NCBI RefSeq assembly: GCF_009905375.1
Contig: NC_133650.1
Coordinates: 143,600,476-143,664,475 of the forward strand
Reading direction: 5' to 3'
Length of the DNA: 64,000 nucleotides
Source: Apium graveolens
Taxonomy: Eukaryota > Streptophyta > Magnoliopsida > Apiales > Apiaceae
The notes under the pieces: model-generated
What the model saw: only the letters and a program-made list of their open reading frames with translations
The model's database searches: none
Told to the model about the DNA's origin: nothing
Part shown: in pieces, positions 11,400 through 22,562 of the stretch
Position numbering within the stretch: position 1 is the stretch's first letter
Layout of the letters: the number at the start of each line of letters is the position of its first letter
Position numbers and translations under genes: made by a program

Positions 11400-12639
11400 A
11401 AACATGGTTTAATGCGCACAAGAAGCAAGTAAAAGTTGACTGTTCATGTACGAGTACCACTATCCCTAACTATAGTGACTATTAATCTTCCACTTCAACA
11501 GTATTCAGGTTTAAACTGAGACTGTTGTCAAATTTTATCCAAAAATAAGTCAAGTAAAGAATCAGACTGTAATATCAGAACTTAGACTTATATCAGAACT
11601 TAACAGTCATCAGAACATAATTTCTTAACTCGAAAAAGGAATGCCTATTTTAGTAAGTCCTCACACAAATTCTGATTTATATTCTTCAGAACTTAATCAT
11701 CAGAACATGCAATCAGAACTTGTCCTCAGAATTTGTGCAATGTGACACAATGACTATTCATCTAAAACAACATAGACCCCACAGTGATTTTCATCATTCA
11801 TATGGAGTGGTTAGTGTGTGCATTAAGCTAAATATCAGACAAAGAGAAAAGTCTGATTCACTTCAGTATATCTTAGAAATAAGGCATAACTAAAACTTTA
11901 CTAAAAACCTGTCAATATTCTGAAACCTACTATTGAATGAATTCATGCTTGAGTCCACCTCAACTATTTTGTGCATCTTTTTAAATTCTATTTTACAGTG
12001 GCTTCTCAGTGTAAGTGAGTCATGACTGCTTATCAGAATTTATGCTATTATCAGAGTATTTCTCCAGTAATCATAGAGTGTGAAAAGTCACCAAGAAAAT
12101 ATTTTATTTGCTTTTCTGATACATATTACTTAATACCAGCAATGCACTTGGGTCTTCCCTTCCATATTTTTACTCTAGATCTCAAAGGAGTACCTGATTT
12201 TTAATCCTTGTTTCTTTTTCTTTTTCTTTTTCTTTTGATAAGTGAGGTTTATCAGCACTTAATACATTCAACAGATTTACTAGCATCAGAACTTAACAGA
12301 TGAGTAGCATTATTCTAGTTTGTGACTTAGTAATAAGATAGAAAAAGTAAACTTAACTAAGCTCAATTATCAGAATTTGCTTGTGTTAATAGATTTCCAC
12401 AGAAATAATTACTTCTTACATGGGATCCCTTGTTTATTGAAGACTACTAGGTCAGCATCTAGCACAGTTATCCTCATAGGATTGAATAGTTGCCTAAACA
12501 GACATATCTCTATCAGAGTTTAGAAACATTGATCAGACAACAGTCAGTACTTAAACATATTTTTCAATTAAGCACAGAATACACAAAGAGATTGAATTCT
12601 GTAAATACTGATCATAAAGTCTGATGCAACAGAACAAAA
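11400..12639 (-). promoter_or_regulatory. Motif-rich non-coding region between pol and the accessory genes of E
   Basis: No frame of note. The plus-strand motif TCAGAACTT(A) (minus AAGTTCTGA) or one-base variants recurs at about 11574, 11592, 11609, 11685, 11697, 11709, 12046, 12288, 12370 and 12514. It is the same motif that repeats in this element's LTR. I read it as a cis-regulatory array for the internal promoter at 11284. Confidence 0.5.
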
Positions 12640-13760
12640 CTAAGCAGATTTAGAGAAAGAACCTGAAACCATTCCAAGTTCATTTACCAATCTTGTAAAA
12701 GTAGCTTCACACAATGGTTTTGTGAAGATATCTGCTAGTTGTTGATCTGTTGGAACAAAGTGCAATTCCACTGTACCTTCATCTACATGTTCCCTGATGA
12801 AGTGGTACCTGATGCTGATGTGCTTTGTCATAGAGTGTTGAACTAGATTACCTGTCATAGCAATAGCACTTTGATTATCACAGTAAATAGGGATTTTGAA
12901 ATATGTTAACCCATAATCCAGTAACTGATTCTTCATCCAAAGAATCTGTGCACAACAGCTTCCTGCAGCAATATATTCTGCTTCTGCAGTTGATGTGGAA
13001 ATTGACTTTTGTTTCTTGCTAAACCAAGAAACCAATCTGCCTCCAAGAAATTGGCAGCTTCCACTTGTGCTTTTCCTGTCAATTTTGCAACCTGCAAAAT
13101 CTGCATCTGAGTAACCTATTAGTTTAAAATCTGATTCTCTGGGATACCATAATCCCAGATCAGCTGTTCCCTTAAGATACTTGAAAATTCTTTTCACAGC
13201 TGTTAAGTGAGGTTCTCTTGGATCTGCTTAAAATCTTGCACAAAGACAGGCAGCATACATGATATCAGGTCTACTAGCAGTTAGATAGAGTAGAGAGCCA
13301 ATCATACCTCTATAATCAGTAATATCTACTGATTTACCAGTATCCTTATCCAGTTTTATTGCGGTGGCCATGGGAGTGGATGCACTTGAACAATCTTGCA
13401 TTCCAAATTTCTTCAGCAAGTTTCTGGTGTACTTAGTTTGACAAATAAAGGTGCCTTCTTCATTTTGCTTGACTTGAAGGCCCAGAAAATAGCTAAGTTC
13501 CCCCAATTTACTCATCTGATACCTTGACTGCATCAGTTTGGCAAACTTCTTGCAAAGTCTGTCATTTGTAGACCCAAAAATGATATCATCAACATAAATC
13601 TGGACGAAAAGTAAGTCCTTTCCATGATTGAGGTAGAACAGTGTTTTGTCTATAGTTCCTCTGTTGAATCCACTTTCCAGAAGAAACTGAGCTAAAGTCT
13701 CATACCATGCTCTGGGAGCTTGCTTAAGTCCATAAAGTGCTTTATCAAGCCTGTAGACAT
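12640..13760 (-). pseudogene. pol: Copia E pol remnant: RT C-terminus and RNase H
   Basis: The frame runs from KALYGLKQAPRAWY through the RT active site YVDDIIFGSTN, LGELSYFLGLQV and the RNase H blocks [24 protein letters not shown] and QLADIFTKPL, ending in FSKSA-stop at 12640. One in-frame stop (TAA, 13230-13228) falls in CARF-stop-ADP. The upstream end abuts LTR sequence at ~13760, so two thirds of the polyprotein was deleted. Confidence 0.92.
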
Positions 13761-13762
13761 AA

Positions 13763-14040
13763 TCTGATATCCATCTTCTGATGATTATCTCCTGATAATA
13801 TAAGCTTGCTTAAGTCTATAAAGTGTTTTAACAAGTCCTTTAATCAGCTACTGTCCTTATCTGAACGTCCTTCAGCACTTAAGTTCTGATATCCATCTTC
13901 TGATGATTATCTCCTGATAATATAAGTACTGATATCCTTAAGTCCTGACTTCCAGTAAGTACTGATTTATCCTGTTTAAGTAAGATCTGAAAACTAAACA
14001 TAAATCATATTAGCCATGACATTATCAAATATATCTAACA
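13763..14040 (-). repeat. Rearranged, truncated 5' LTR of element E
   Basis: 13836-14040 matches 6078-6280 of the other LTR and ends in the same ATCTAACA. In front of it, 13763-13804 duplicates a ~42-bp LTR segment (ctgatatccatcttctgatg…), and 13805-13835 (gcttgcttaagtctataaag) duplicates pol sequence at 13718-13750. The junction is therefore scrambled. Confidence 0.75.
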
Positions 14041-14303
14041 GTATAATCACCAGAAAAAAGCAAGGTTGGTTGCAAAAGGCTACCCACAAGAGGAAGGAAT
14101 TGATTATGATGAAACTTTTGCTCCAGTTGCAAGACTTGAAGCAATAAGAATTTTTCTGGTATTTGCTGCACATTCAAATTTTAAGGTGTATCAAATGGAT
14201 GTCAAGAGTGCCTTCCTGAATGGTAAACTAGAAGAAGAAGTTTATGTGCAACAACCACCTAGCCTTGAAGATCCCGAATTTCCAAATTTTGTGTACAAGT
14301 TAC
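14041..14303 (+). pseudogene. pol: Copia A pol, segment 2: RT palm
   Basis: It resumes right after the GTATA duplicate with [13 protein letters not shown], then [19 protein letters not shown], the RT motif [11 protein letters not shown] with its catalytic Asp, and EEVYVQQPP. The frame is open to VYKLL, where the gypsy LTR begins at 14304. Confidence 0.92.
14299..14303. other. Target-site duplication GTTAC, left copy
   Basis: GTTAC is repeated at 17753-17757, directly after the terminal CA of the lone LTR. Confidence 0.88.
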
Positions 14304-17300
14304 TATAACGACTCGTATATTTTATTATTTAAATGTGTAATTGTTAAATAATTAATAAATAAAATATGTGTATTGGTAGTGTCAGCAGTGTATTGTGTGT
14401 TACTATTTTTATATGTGACTGTGGATGTATAGGGATTATTTGTGTAATAAATAGTGAGTGGTATTATTCTGTTCCACTTTAAAAAGTAGATTTAATTACA
14501 GATTTATTTTCATAAATATTTGGATGATCTCTAAAATTGGTTTTATAATTTTGTAATTACAATAATTATTTTTGAGACTTTCTAAAATTGAGAAATCAAT
14601 ATTTTATCAATTATTTATTTTTAAATAATTTTCTGAGTGTGATTAATAGTAAAATCCATATTTAAATATGGAAATCTTCAAAAATTATGAAACTTATATT
14701 TTATTAAGTTTGTATTATTCTGAGAATTTTATAATTATTTTGGGAATTTTTGGAGTTAGTTTCACCCGCACGTCGATTCGTTTAATTGATAAAAGCGGGT
14801 ATGAATTGTGTTTCGGAAATTATTTTAAAATTTCGGAATTCATGTTTTTATTAACTTCGGGATATTCATAATATTTTAAGACTGTTTTCGTAATTTTCTG
14901 AATTCGTTTTAATACGTAATTTGGTTCGATAAATTTTGAAATGCGATACAGAATTAAGCCTTCAGTCAAGTGAGGACACGTGTTGAAATTCTAGCAATCC
15001 TTTTTCTTCATGTTTGCTGTTGATTGGGGGGAGATAATTAAAAGAAAAAAAAACAAAAAACACGCGCGGTACAACCACCGCCTTCCTCATCCCTGTTCAG
15101 TATCTCCGATCTCTCTCTTCAATCTCGTTTTATCTCTCGATCTCTCCCCCATATTCCTTCGTTTCCCCTGTTTATTTCCCCAATTCCGTCGCCCCTGGCT
15201 TTCCCCGGTAGGCCGTCGCTGTTTTTTTTCTTTCCGGTGAGCATCGCCGTGTTGTTCTCCGGTGCCGCCATCTCTGTTTTGTTTTCCGGCGTTTATAAAT
15301 ACGTGTATGTGCGTGCGTATAGCTGTGTGTGTGTGTGTTCTAGATGTGTGAGTTGTGTTGGTGTTGTTGTGTTTCCGGTGGGCACTACGGCCGCACCTCC
15401 GGTGCCGTGGTTGCTCCGTCCGGTTAATTGGACGTGTATATATATATGTATTTGTGTAATTGTCGATGGTTCTGTTATTGGTTCTGTGCATCTCTTGAGT
15501 AATTCGATCTTTCAATTTCTCATGCAGTTCGGATAATTGCTTAGCTGTGATGAAAATTTCGGATGAAATTTTATGATTCTTGAAGTATTATTTTTGGATT
15601 ATATGGTGATTTTATCGGTGGAATTCGTGTAGGACACCCGTTATAAACAGGCACCCACGAATTTCGCCGCCGTCGGCGATGAGCCTCGGCGAGCCGACAG
15701 TGGACTGTGATGAATTATTCTGAGTCCTAATATTTTAAAATAAATAAATATGAAATACGAATAATAATTAATAAGTGTACTTATGTTGAAACTTGGGATT
15801 GTGTGAATTTTTGATTGAGTTGAGTCGGAGGTTGGGAATCACATTTGGATTAATTGTGGATTTGTTGTTGTGATTTGACGTCGAGTTGTTCGACGGGCAG
15901 GCCGATAAACAGTGGAGGTGCTGCCCGAATTTTTGGAAATTATTTTAGAAATTCGGGACATACCCTGTAATTGTCGGAACGTCGAATGAGTATAAATAAG
16001 TATATATACATATATATATATATATTCCGTGTAAAACGTGATTGCGTGTTGTGGTGAATATTTTGTTAAAACCCAATGACCCTAATTTCGTAAAAGAACG
16101 AGTAAAAGTATTTTCCGAAAATGAAAACCAAACCGATTTTGAGAACGTGAACCCTAAATTGATGCGTGTATTATAATAATATGTATAATTACGAGTCGGG
16201 TTTGAATATCATTGGGTAGGATTGGTGTCGAGAATATGTCAAGCATACCTAGACGTCTAACATAGGGTATTTCGGCTCTGTAGGTTCTAGTCGAAGGACT
16301 CAGGAAATTGGTATCAAACTAAGTTGACCTAGTGATCAGTCGACAAGCGCAGCGAGGTTCCCAATCGAAGGACCTGAGCGTTGAAGTCGGATCCAGGATA
16401 GTCAAATAGTAAAGCGATAAAGCCGAGTGTCCCAGATCGGTTCAAGGTCAATCAAAGATAGTTGTATCGCTCTGCAAGGCAAGTACCCCTGACCATTCTT
16501 TTATGGTTCAGTGCATATGAATAGCTAAATATTTATTCTCGTAATGGAACAGAAACGTTTTAAGTTACATATCCCCCATATTTGAAAATGTTGTTTAAAA
16601 TTATATTTTGGGGAAAAGTAACTTCTGAAAACACCTATCTCTAAACGTGATTTAAGTGAAAAGAGTACTTGAATAGTGTGCTGTGACAGACTGGTTTTAA
16701 AAAGAGATAGGTGACAGTGATTTTGAAAACTGGATAAAGAGAATGTTTTAATCCACCTATGTCGTGGAAGGTTTTGATCCACCTATGTCGTGGAATTCTG
16801 GAAAGAGATAAAAAGGGAATTCAATTGATCTATTGGAGTTGCATAAGAGGCTCGTTATTCGGTAACGGCCCAGTATGAGGTTGCGTAAGTGGCTAATTGG
16901 ATTGGCATTCTATTTAACCGATTAGTCCAGCGTGGAGGAAAGACCTAGCTAGTCTTTTCCCAAGTTCCGGAACACATTATATTTCTGGACGGCCGCTAGT
17001 CGCTGTCCGGTGAGGGTAGACTGATCAGTTATCTTCACCCGTTAACGTCCAATAGATTTGATTGATTCAGTTTTGATATTGTTTAACAAATCAACGTGTT
17101 TGAGATAGATGATGTTGTGGTTCCAGTAACGGAACAAATGATTTTGGGTCCCCGTAACAGGATAAATGATTTGATGGTTCCTATAATGGAACGGAAGGTT
17201 TGAAAATGAAAATAGCATGCTAAAAGAATTGAACTCTGGTATTTATACACAGCACACTACTACGTTGTTTTATTGGAAGCATGCTAGTTTTAATATCCAG

Positions 17301-17752
17301 TTATGAATATTTACTTGTTTTCTACCGAGCTATGAATTCTGTTCCTATCACTGCTTTATCATAAACTGTTTTACTTGTTATTCATATAGTGGTACTGCTG
17401 AGCAATTGATTGCTCACCCTTGCAGAATGTTTTATATATGTGTTGCAGATGCCTAGGAGATTCTTCCGCGATAGTCAGAGCGGAGTTCCAGTTCCTTTTG
17501 CGTCAGGCTCCTCTGAGGTAGTTGTGCTGGACCAAAGATGGTCTTCTGAGTTGCTGTATTAGATTAATTGTATCAGGATAAATTGTAGTAAGTTGGTGTG
17601 TAATAGTTGTAACCTAAGTCATACTTAAACCTGGCAAAGATCTTGGTAAAGGGGTCGTAGTATATGCATTATTAATGAGTTAGGCTGAATTATGATTGTT
17701 ATTATTATTGTTGGTGACGTCAACTCCAGACCCCGGGGTTGAGGCCGTCACA
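14304..17752 (+). repeat. Solo LTR of a Ty3/gypsy element (3.45 kb)
   Basis: Begins tataacgactcg (canonical TG mutated to TA) and ends gaggccgtcaca, flanked by GTTAC duplicates. There is no primer site, gag, pol or polypurine tract between the ends, so this is a lone LTR, presumably from LTR-LTR recombination. It has an A+T-rich 5' third, a GC-rich CCGG-laden block (15060-15430) with a TATAAATA at about 15294, (AT)n near 16005, and a 3' segment (agcaattgattgctcaccc…gcagatgcctaggag) typical of the plus-strand end of gypsy LTRs. Predicted ORFs inside are not credible genes. Confidence 0.85.
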
Positions 17753-18829
17753 GTTACTCAAGGCTCTATATGGACTAAAACATGCACCTAGAGCTTGGTA
17801 TGACACACTGTCAGAATTCCTACTGAAGCATGGTTTTACGAGAGGTACCATAGATAAGACTCTTTTCTACAAGAAACATGGTAAAGATATGATCCTAATT
17901 CATATTTATGTGGATGATATCATCTTTGGTTCTACTAATGAGAAGCTTTGCCAAAGATTCTCCAAGCTTATGCAAAGTGAATATGAAATGAGTATGATGG
18001 GGGAACTGAGTTACTTCCTTGGACTTCAAGTCAGTCAAAGAAGTGATATTATCTTCATCAGCCAAACTAAGTATGTCAAGGATCTATTGAAAAAGTTTGG
18101 TATGGTAGATTGTTCACCTGCATCTACACCTACGTCTACTGCAACAAAGTCGGATAAAGATAAAAAGGGCAAGAGTGTAGATATCTCAAGGTATAGAGGG
18201 ATAATTGGATCATTGCTTTATTTTACATCAAGTAGACCAGACATCATGTTTGCAACATGTCTATGTGCAAGATTTCAAGCCAATCCGAAAGAATAACATT
18301 TGATGGATGTAAAGAGGATTTTCAGATATTTAAACGGAACTCCAAACTTGGGATTATGGTATCCTAAGGGAACTGGTTTTGAATCTATTGGTTACACATA
18401 TGCAAATTTTGCTGGATGCAGGATTGACAGAAAGAGTACTAGTGGAAGCTATCAATTTCTTGGACAAAGACTTGTATCCTGGTATAGCAAGAAACAACAA
18501 TCTGTATCAACTTCTACAGCTGAAGCTGAAAACATAGCTGCAGGAAGTTGTTGTGCTCAAGTGCTTTGGATTATAAATCAGCTAATCGATTATGGCCTAG
18601 TGTTACACAAAATTTCTATTATGTGTGACAATACTAGTGCTATATTTATAGTAGCTAATCCAGTTAGTCATTCTAGGATAAAGCACATTGATGTAAGGTA
18701 TCATTTCATTAGAGAACATGCTACAAATGGTACCATTGAGCTCATTTTTGTACCAACAGAAAAACAATTAGCTGACATTTTTACTAAACCTTTGAAGCAA
18801 CTTTCACTAGACTTGTAGGTGAAATTGGA
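17753..18829 (+). pseudogene. pol: Copia A pol, segment 3: RT C-terminus and RNase H
   Basis: Continues from LLKALYGLKHAPRAWY through YVDDIIFGSTNEKL, MGELSYFLGLQVSQ, SSRPDIMFATCLCARF, a stop at 18294-18296 (KE-stop-HL), then the RNase H blocks DRKSTSGSYQFLG, STAEAENIAAGSC and QLADIFTKPLK. The usual AEY of RNase H is AEN here, a likely inactivating change. The first residues of the long ATG frame (from 17739) come from the gypsy LTR, not from pol. Confidence 0.92.
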
Positions 18830-20446
18830 ATGCTTAATTCTTCATCCTAAGGCAAGAACTCAGCTAATGTTTTATAGCAGATTAATTTCCAGTGAATTTA
18901 AATTAATTTGATTTAATTGGAAATTTAACTGAAATATGAATTATAAATATTTCAGAAATCTCTGCATAATTATTTTTCTAATTCAATTAACTTGGAATTT
19001 TTCAAATTCTAAGTAAACTGCTTAATTGTTAATTTACATCTTTAATATGTAAAATTAACATAAGGCATAATTGCAATAATCAAAAGTATTTAGAGAACTG
19101 AGTTCTCGATAAGTCTAAGTGACTTCTCAACAAGTCAATTTATTGACTTCTCGATAGGCTTAAAAATGACTTATCGATAAGTCCTTATAGAGTTCTCTAG
19201 TAATATTATTTCACAGAGTTCTCTACAAGTACAATATTTTTTTACTCATCAATAACTCAAAACTGAAATAATTTAATTAAATAAATTAATTTGGTAAAAT
19301 ACTTTTGGGAAAAGTTATTCTAATTTTATTTTGAATTTATTCAAATAAAAGTTGGAAATAATCCAGTCCATTTTTGGATAAACTGGGTATTTATTTGACA
19401 TCTCGATAAGTCAATTTTTAGTTCTCTATAAGAGTAATTTAAAATGACTTCTCGATATATATTCTTAAAAATGACTTCTCGATAAGCAAACTCCAAACGT
19501 CTGTTTTTGAGTTCTCGACAAGTCATCTGCTTTTACTATAAATACCCAGACTTCTCGATACATATTTTAACTTGGGATTTTTCAAAATTCTAAGTAAACT
19601 GTATATTTATTAATTCATATCCTAAATATTTTAAGTTAATAAATAACAGATCAAAAGAAGCAAACAGTATGAAAAACTGGAATAATTTAATTCATAAATT
19701 ATGTTCAGCGAATTACTTTTGACATAAGATCTGTTCGAATTTTATATTGATTAAAATTAAGAACTTATCAGTCTTTTTTTTGGACAAACTGAGTATTTAT
19801 AAGACATTTCGATAAGCTTATTTTTCTTCTCTAACCAAGAACTTAAAATAACTTCTCGAATATGAGAACAATGTTCAAAATGACTTCTCGAATAAATCCC
19901 AATTCGTATTTCAGATTTTTTTTGGTCATTTGCTTCTTCTATAAATACTCAGACTTATTGACACATTTACGTGCTTACGTGCATATTTTTGATCAAATGT
20001 GGAATATGTTAGTCTAATGTAAGTAGACTAGTATATTATATGTGATGTTTTGAGAATACTAATAATAGTTGAATTTATTTGACTATGTGCTAATTATGTG
20101 TTTTGAATTTATTCAAAATAAATCTTTCTCAGTACGGAGTATTTGATTTGATTAGTGAGCTAGTGGAATATCTTTTGTTTCTAGGAAGGGTTACCTTTTT
20201 TGTAAGTGTTCTTGAGTACTTGCATGGGGAATAGTTAATCTAGAAAGGCAAGTCACTTTTAACTGCCTAGGTACACGTAAAATATGTTTGTGTGATTATA
20301 ACACTTATTAACCGGGAAACTCAAGTGTCTCTTGGTTTCTTTACTCCTTCTATAAATTCAAATCCTTCTCCCTTCATTATTCATCACTACTTTTTCTCTC
20401 AACAAACATCCTAACTCCAAACCCTCATCTTGTTCAAATCTCTCAA
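18830..20446 (+). promoter_or_regulatory. Duplicated promoter-like module of copia A upstream of its accessory gene
   Basis: Non-coding. Two diverged tandem copies begin with aacttggaatttttcaaa (18989) and aacttgggatttttcaaa (19569). Each contains TTCTCGATAAGTC-like motifs (copy 1: about 19103, 19146, 19170, 19398, 19448, 19477, 19511, 19553; copy 2: about 19806, 19853, 19883). Each ends in an identical TATA context, TATAAATAC-CAGACTT (19537 and 19940). A third TATA (20351) precedes the accessory ATG at 20447. The motif is the same one that fills the LTR of sister element F. Confidence 0.55.
20351..20358 (+). promoter_or_regulatory. Internal TATA box of copia A's small accessory gene
   Basis: CTTCTATAAATTC lies 96 bp upstream of the ATG at 20447. 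The intervening leader is pyrimidine-rich (ctactttttctctcaac) and has no ATG. Confidence 0.55.
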
Positions 20447-20812
20447 ATGGCTGCTCCTGTATTCTACAAGCTAAACAATGGTGTTTATCTACTAGCCCTT
20501 CATTTGGCTGATAACAAGGTCTACTATGACCCTGCTAGGCTTCATGTCCACATCAGAGGGATAGTCTGCAGTCCTTTTGATGTTCCCATTGAAGTTTTTG
20601 AAGAACTTTCTTGGGATGATCAAATAAATTTTCTATTTTTCGAGGGTGAAGTCTCGTTCGAACATGAGAGACGTGCTTTGGAGGCTGAGCGGGAAAGCCT
20701 TGCTGCTCTGGAGCTGCAAGAGAGAATCATTTCTCTTGCACACTCCATGTCTGGAGCGTACCAACGCAGGGCAAGGAGGATTGAAGCAGAGAAGAAGCAG
20801 AAACTAGAGTAG
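20447..20812 (+). CDS. Small accessory coiled-coil protein of copia A (121 aa)
   Basis: Intact frame with a plant-type start context (TCAAATGGCTG). The N-terminus is globular (FYKLNNGVYLLALHLADNK), followed by DVPIEVFEELSWDDQINFLFF (45-65) and a long charged helix RRALEAERESLAALELQERI (75-94) continuing to a basic tail (QRRARRIEAEKKQKLE). The segment P-E…FF…E-ER…AL…QERII-LA matches element E's small protein. It stands between pol and the polypurine tract, with its own TATA (20351) and a possible poly(A) signal (AATGAAA, ~20871). That it stays open while the surrounding pol is riddled with stops is notable. No known family recognised. Confidence 0.75.
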   Translation: MAAPVFYKLNNGVYLLALHLADNKVYYDPARLHVHIRGIVCSPFDVPIEVFEELSWDDQINFLFFEGEVSFEHERRALEAERESLAALELQERIISLAHSMSGAYQRRARRIEAEKKQKLE

Positions 20813-22562
20813 TTAAGATTAGGGTTTAATTATTGGAATCTAAATCATCCTATACTTTGTTTCTATATTAATGAAAATCTTTCATCTTCTCTATTTCAAA
20901 GCTGTTTGTGTCTTGTTTGCTATTTGTTTAAATTTTATCTGATTATCATCTTTACTGTAATACTGCATGCAACTGAAAATCTTACACTGCATATGTCAAA
21001 CTAAACATCATAAAGTTACATATGTTCAATGCAGTACAGGTTAAACATAATCTCTTCAAGACAACAACATGAAACTCAGACAAATCACTTGAAGCAGAGA
21101 TAACACATTTGGTTTCAACTGATGCATCAGACATATCAACGGATAAGTAAAGTAGAATATTACACAAAATCATTCTTGATTTTGGTTTAAATTCCTTAAC
21201 TTTTGTATGTAAACATCTTTGAAAATCAATTTTTCGCAAAATTCTTTGAATTTGCCTATAATTGCAAGAAAATTATTAATTAAAAGATTTCCGAGATCTA
21301 TGGATCACTCAATAGGCATTTGTGCTAAGCTGCAGATAATACATCTTTCACAACCCAACTGCAGTTCACCCAAGCACAGCAACACAAATACAAACTCAAA
21401 CACAAACCCACTTAGGTGACTCTCGAAAGGAACCTGTTTTACAAAAGGATAGAAACCTCACAAAATATTCGTCCTTTGTTTTGTTGTTTGAGAAGAGAAG
21501 GATGTAATAAGCCAAGATCTTCATGCTTATCTAAAACCTTCAGAATTCATGAAGGGGATACTTGTGCTTACTAAATCAGAACTGCTACATGAATAGAACA
21601 ACCTTTCCTGTCCAAGATGCTTACAAAGGCTATTCTGATTCATCTCCAAAAAAAGTACCAAACTTCATCTAATACTGGTCTTCACAGAAGCTCATCAACC
21701 CTGTTATGTCAGACTTAAGGAAGATTTGCTAAGGAATACTGTCACAAGTTCCTACAACAACAAAGCTAAAAGAGAGTAAAAGAGATTACTCTTGAACATA
21801 TAGATGAGACTATCAAAAGATTTTTACTTCCTGGATCATTCACACAAGAACCTATGTCTTAATGGGGCATAACATCACCATCATTTCCTAATCCATGTTC
21901 AAAAAGAACCTATACTTCACATAGTATAGCAAACAAGGAAGAATCTCTTGATAAACATGACACAACTGCACAACAAATAGTGTTAACAGAAGCTCAGAAT
22001 TTAGACAATGGAGTAGAGTACACAAGAACCTGGATGTCAAAGTCATACAACAACTCTTAATCTCCAGCCACAGAAGAACCATTACCTCAAAATGGTGATG
22101 AAGGCAGAATCACTGAGAACACTGTGAGAACAGTTGAAACTGATGAAAGATGCAGCTGCATATTAATGTTAAATCAATCAACTGATTCTTCAGAATCTCA
22201 CAAGGTATGAAATGTATACTCACTCTTCTGGTGAAATGAGTATGATTAGATCTATATGGATCACCCCTAATCATATGACCACAAACAACTCTTCTCAGCC
22301 ACCTCTTATTTCTGTAGGTCAAACAATATTTGATCCTTTTATGTGAGGATGAGAGAAAAGATTGAGAGAAAAACAGGAAATAAGATAGGCATGATCCTTC
22401 CTTGCAAAATGAGAGGTAGATGAGTGTCTGGATTTAGTAATCCTTGTGAGGAAACTCTGACACTTAAAAGTCATGAGACTAGTGCAGTGAGAAGTAATGA
22501 GACTAATTATTAAAAGAACAGAGGGTTTAGGACTTTTGTTACTAGAAGCCTTTTTCTGCAGG
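20813..22562 (+). pseudogene. Decayed 3' region of copia A, probably a second accessory frame
   Basis: No frame longer than ~60-90 codons survives. Between ~21340 and 22200 all frames carry short stretches of Gln/Thr/Ser/Glu-rich composition (for example DKHDTTAQQIVLTEAQNLD and EEPLPQNGDEGRITENTV around 21950-22130) separated by stops. This composition resembles the disordered middle of the large accessory proteins of B and E. Element B is inserted at 22562 and the region continues at 35732. The assignment is an inference. Confidence 0.35.
22558..22562. other. Target-site duplication GCAGG, left copy
   Basis: GCAGG precedes the TG of element B and is repeated at 35732-35736 after its terminal CA. 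Confidence 0.9.

Larger units (their letters stand above)
5689..14040 (-). mobile_element. Copia element E, internally deleted but with intact target duplication
   Basis: An 8352-bp element on the minus strand begins TGTTAGGTCAC and ends ATCTAACA, flanked by GTATA on both sides. Minus-strand order: truncated 5' LTR (14040-13836), C-terminal RT plus RNase H (13760-12640), a motif-rich non-coding stretch, a small accessory gene (11207-10938), a very long accessory frame (10216-6485), polypurine tract, 3' LTR. Gag, protease, integrase, the RT N-terminus and the primer site are missing. Its pol is copia type and resembles A and F. Confidence 0.9.

Noticed and set aside
15087..15515. 142-aa minus-strand and 99-aa plus-strand frames in the GC-rich block
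   Set aside because: Both lie inside the solo gypsy LTR, overlap each other and are low-complexity; GC-rich sequence simply lacks stop codons.
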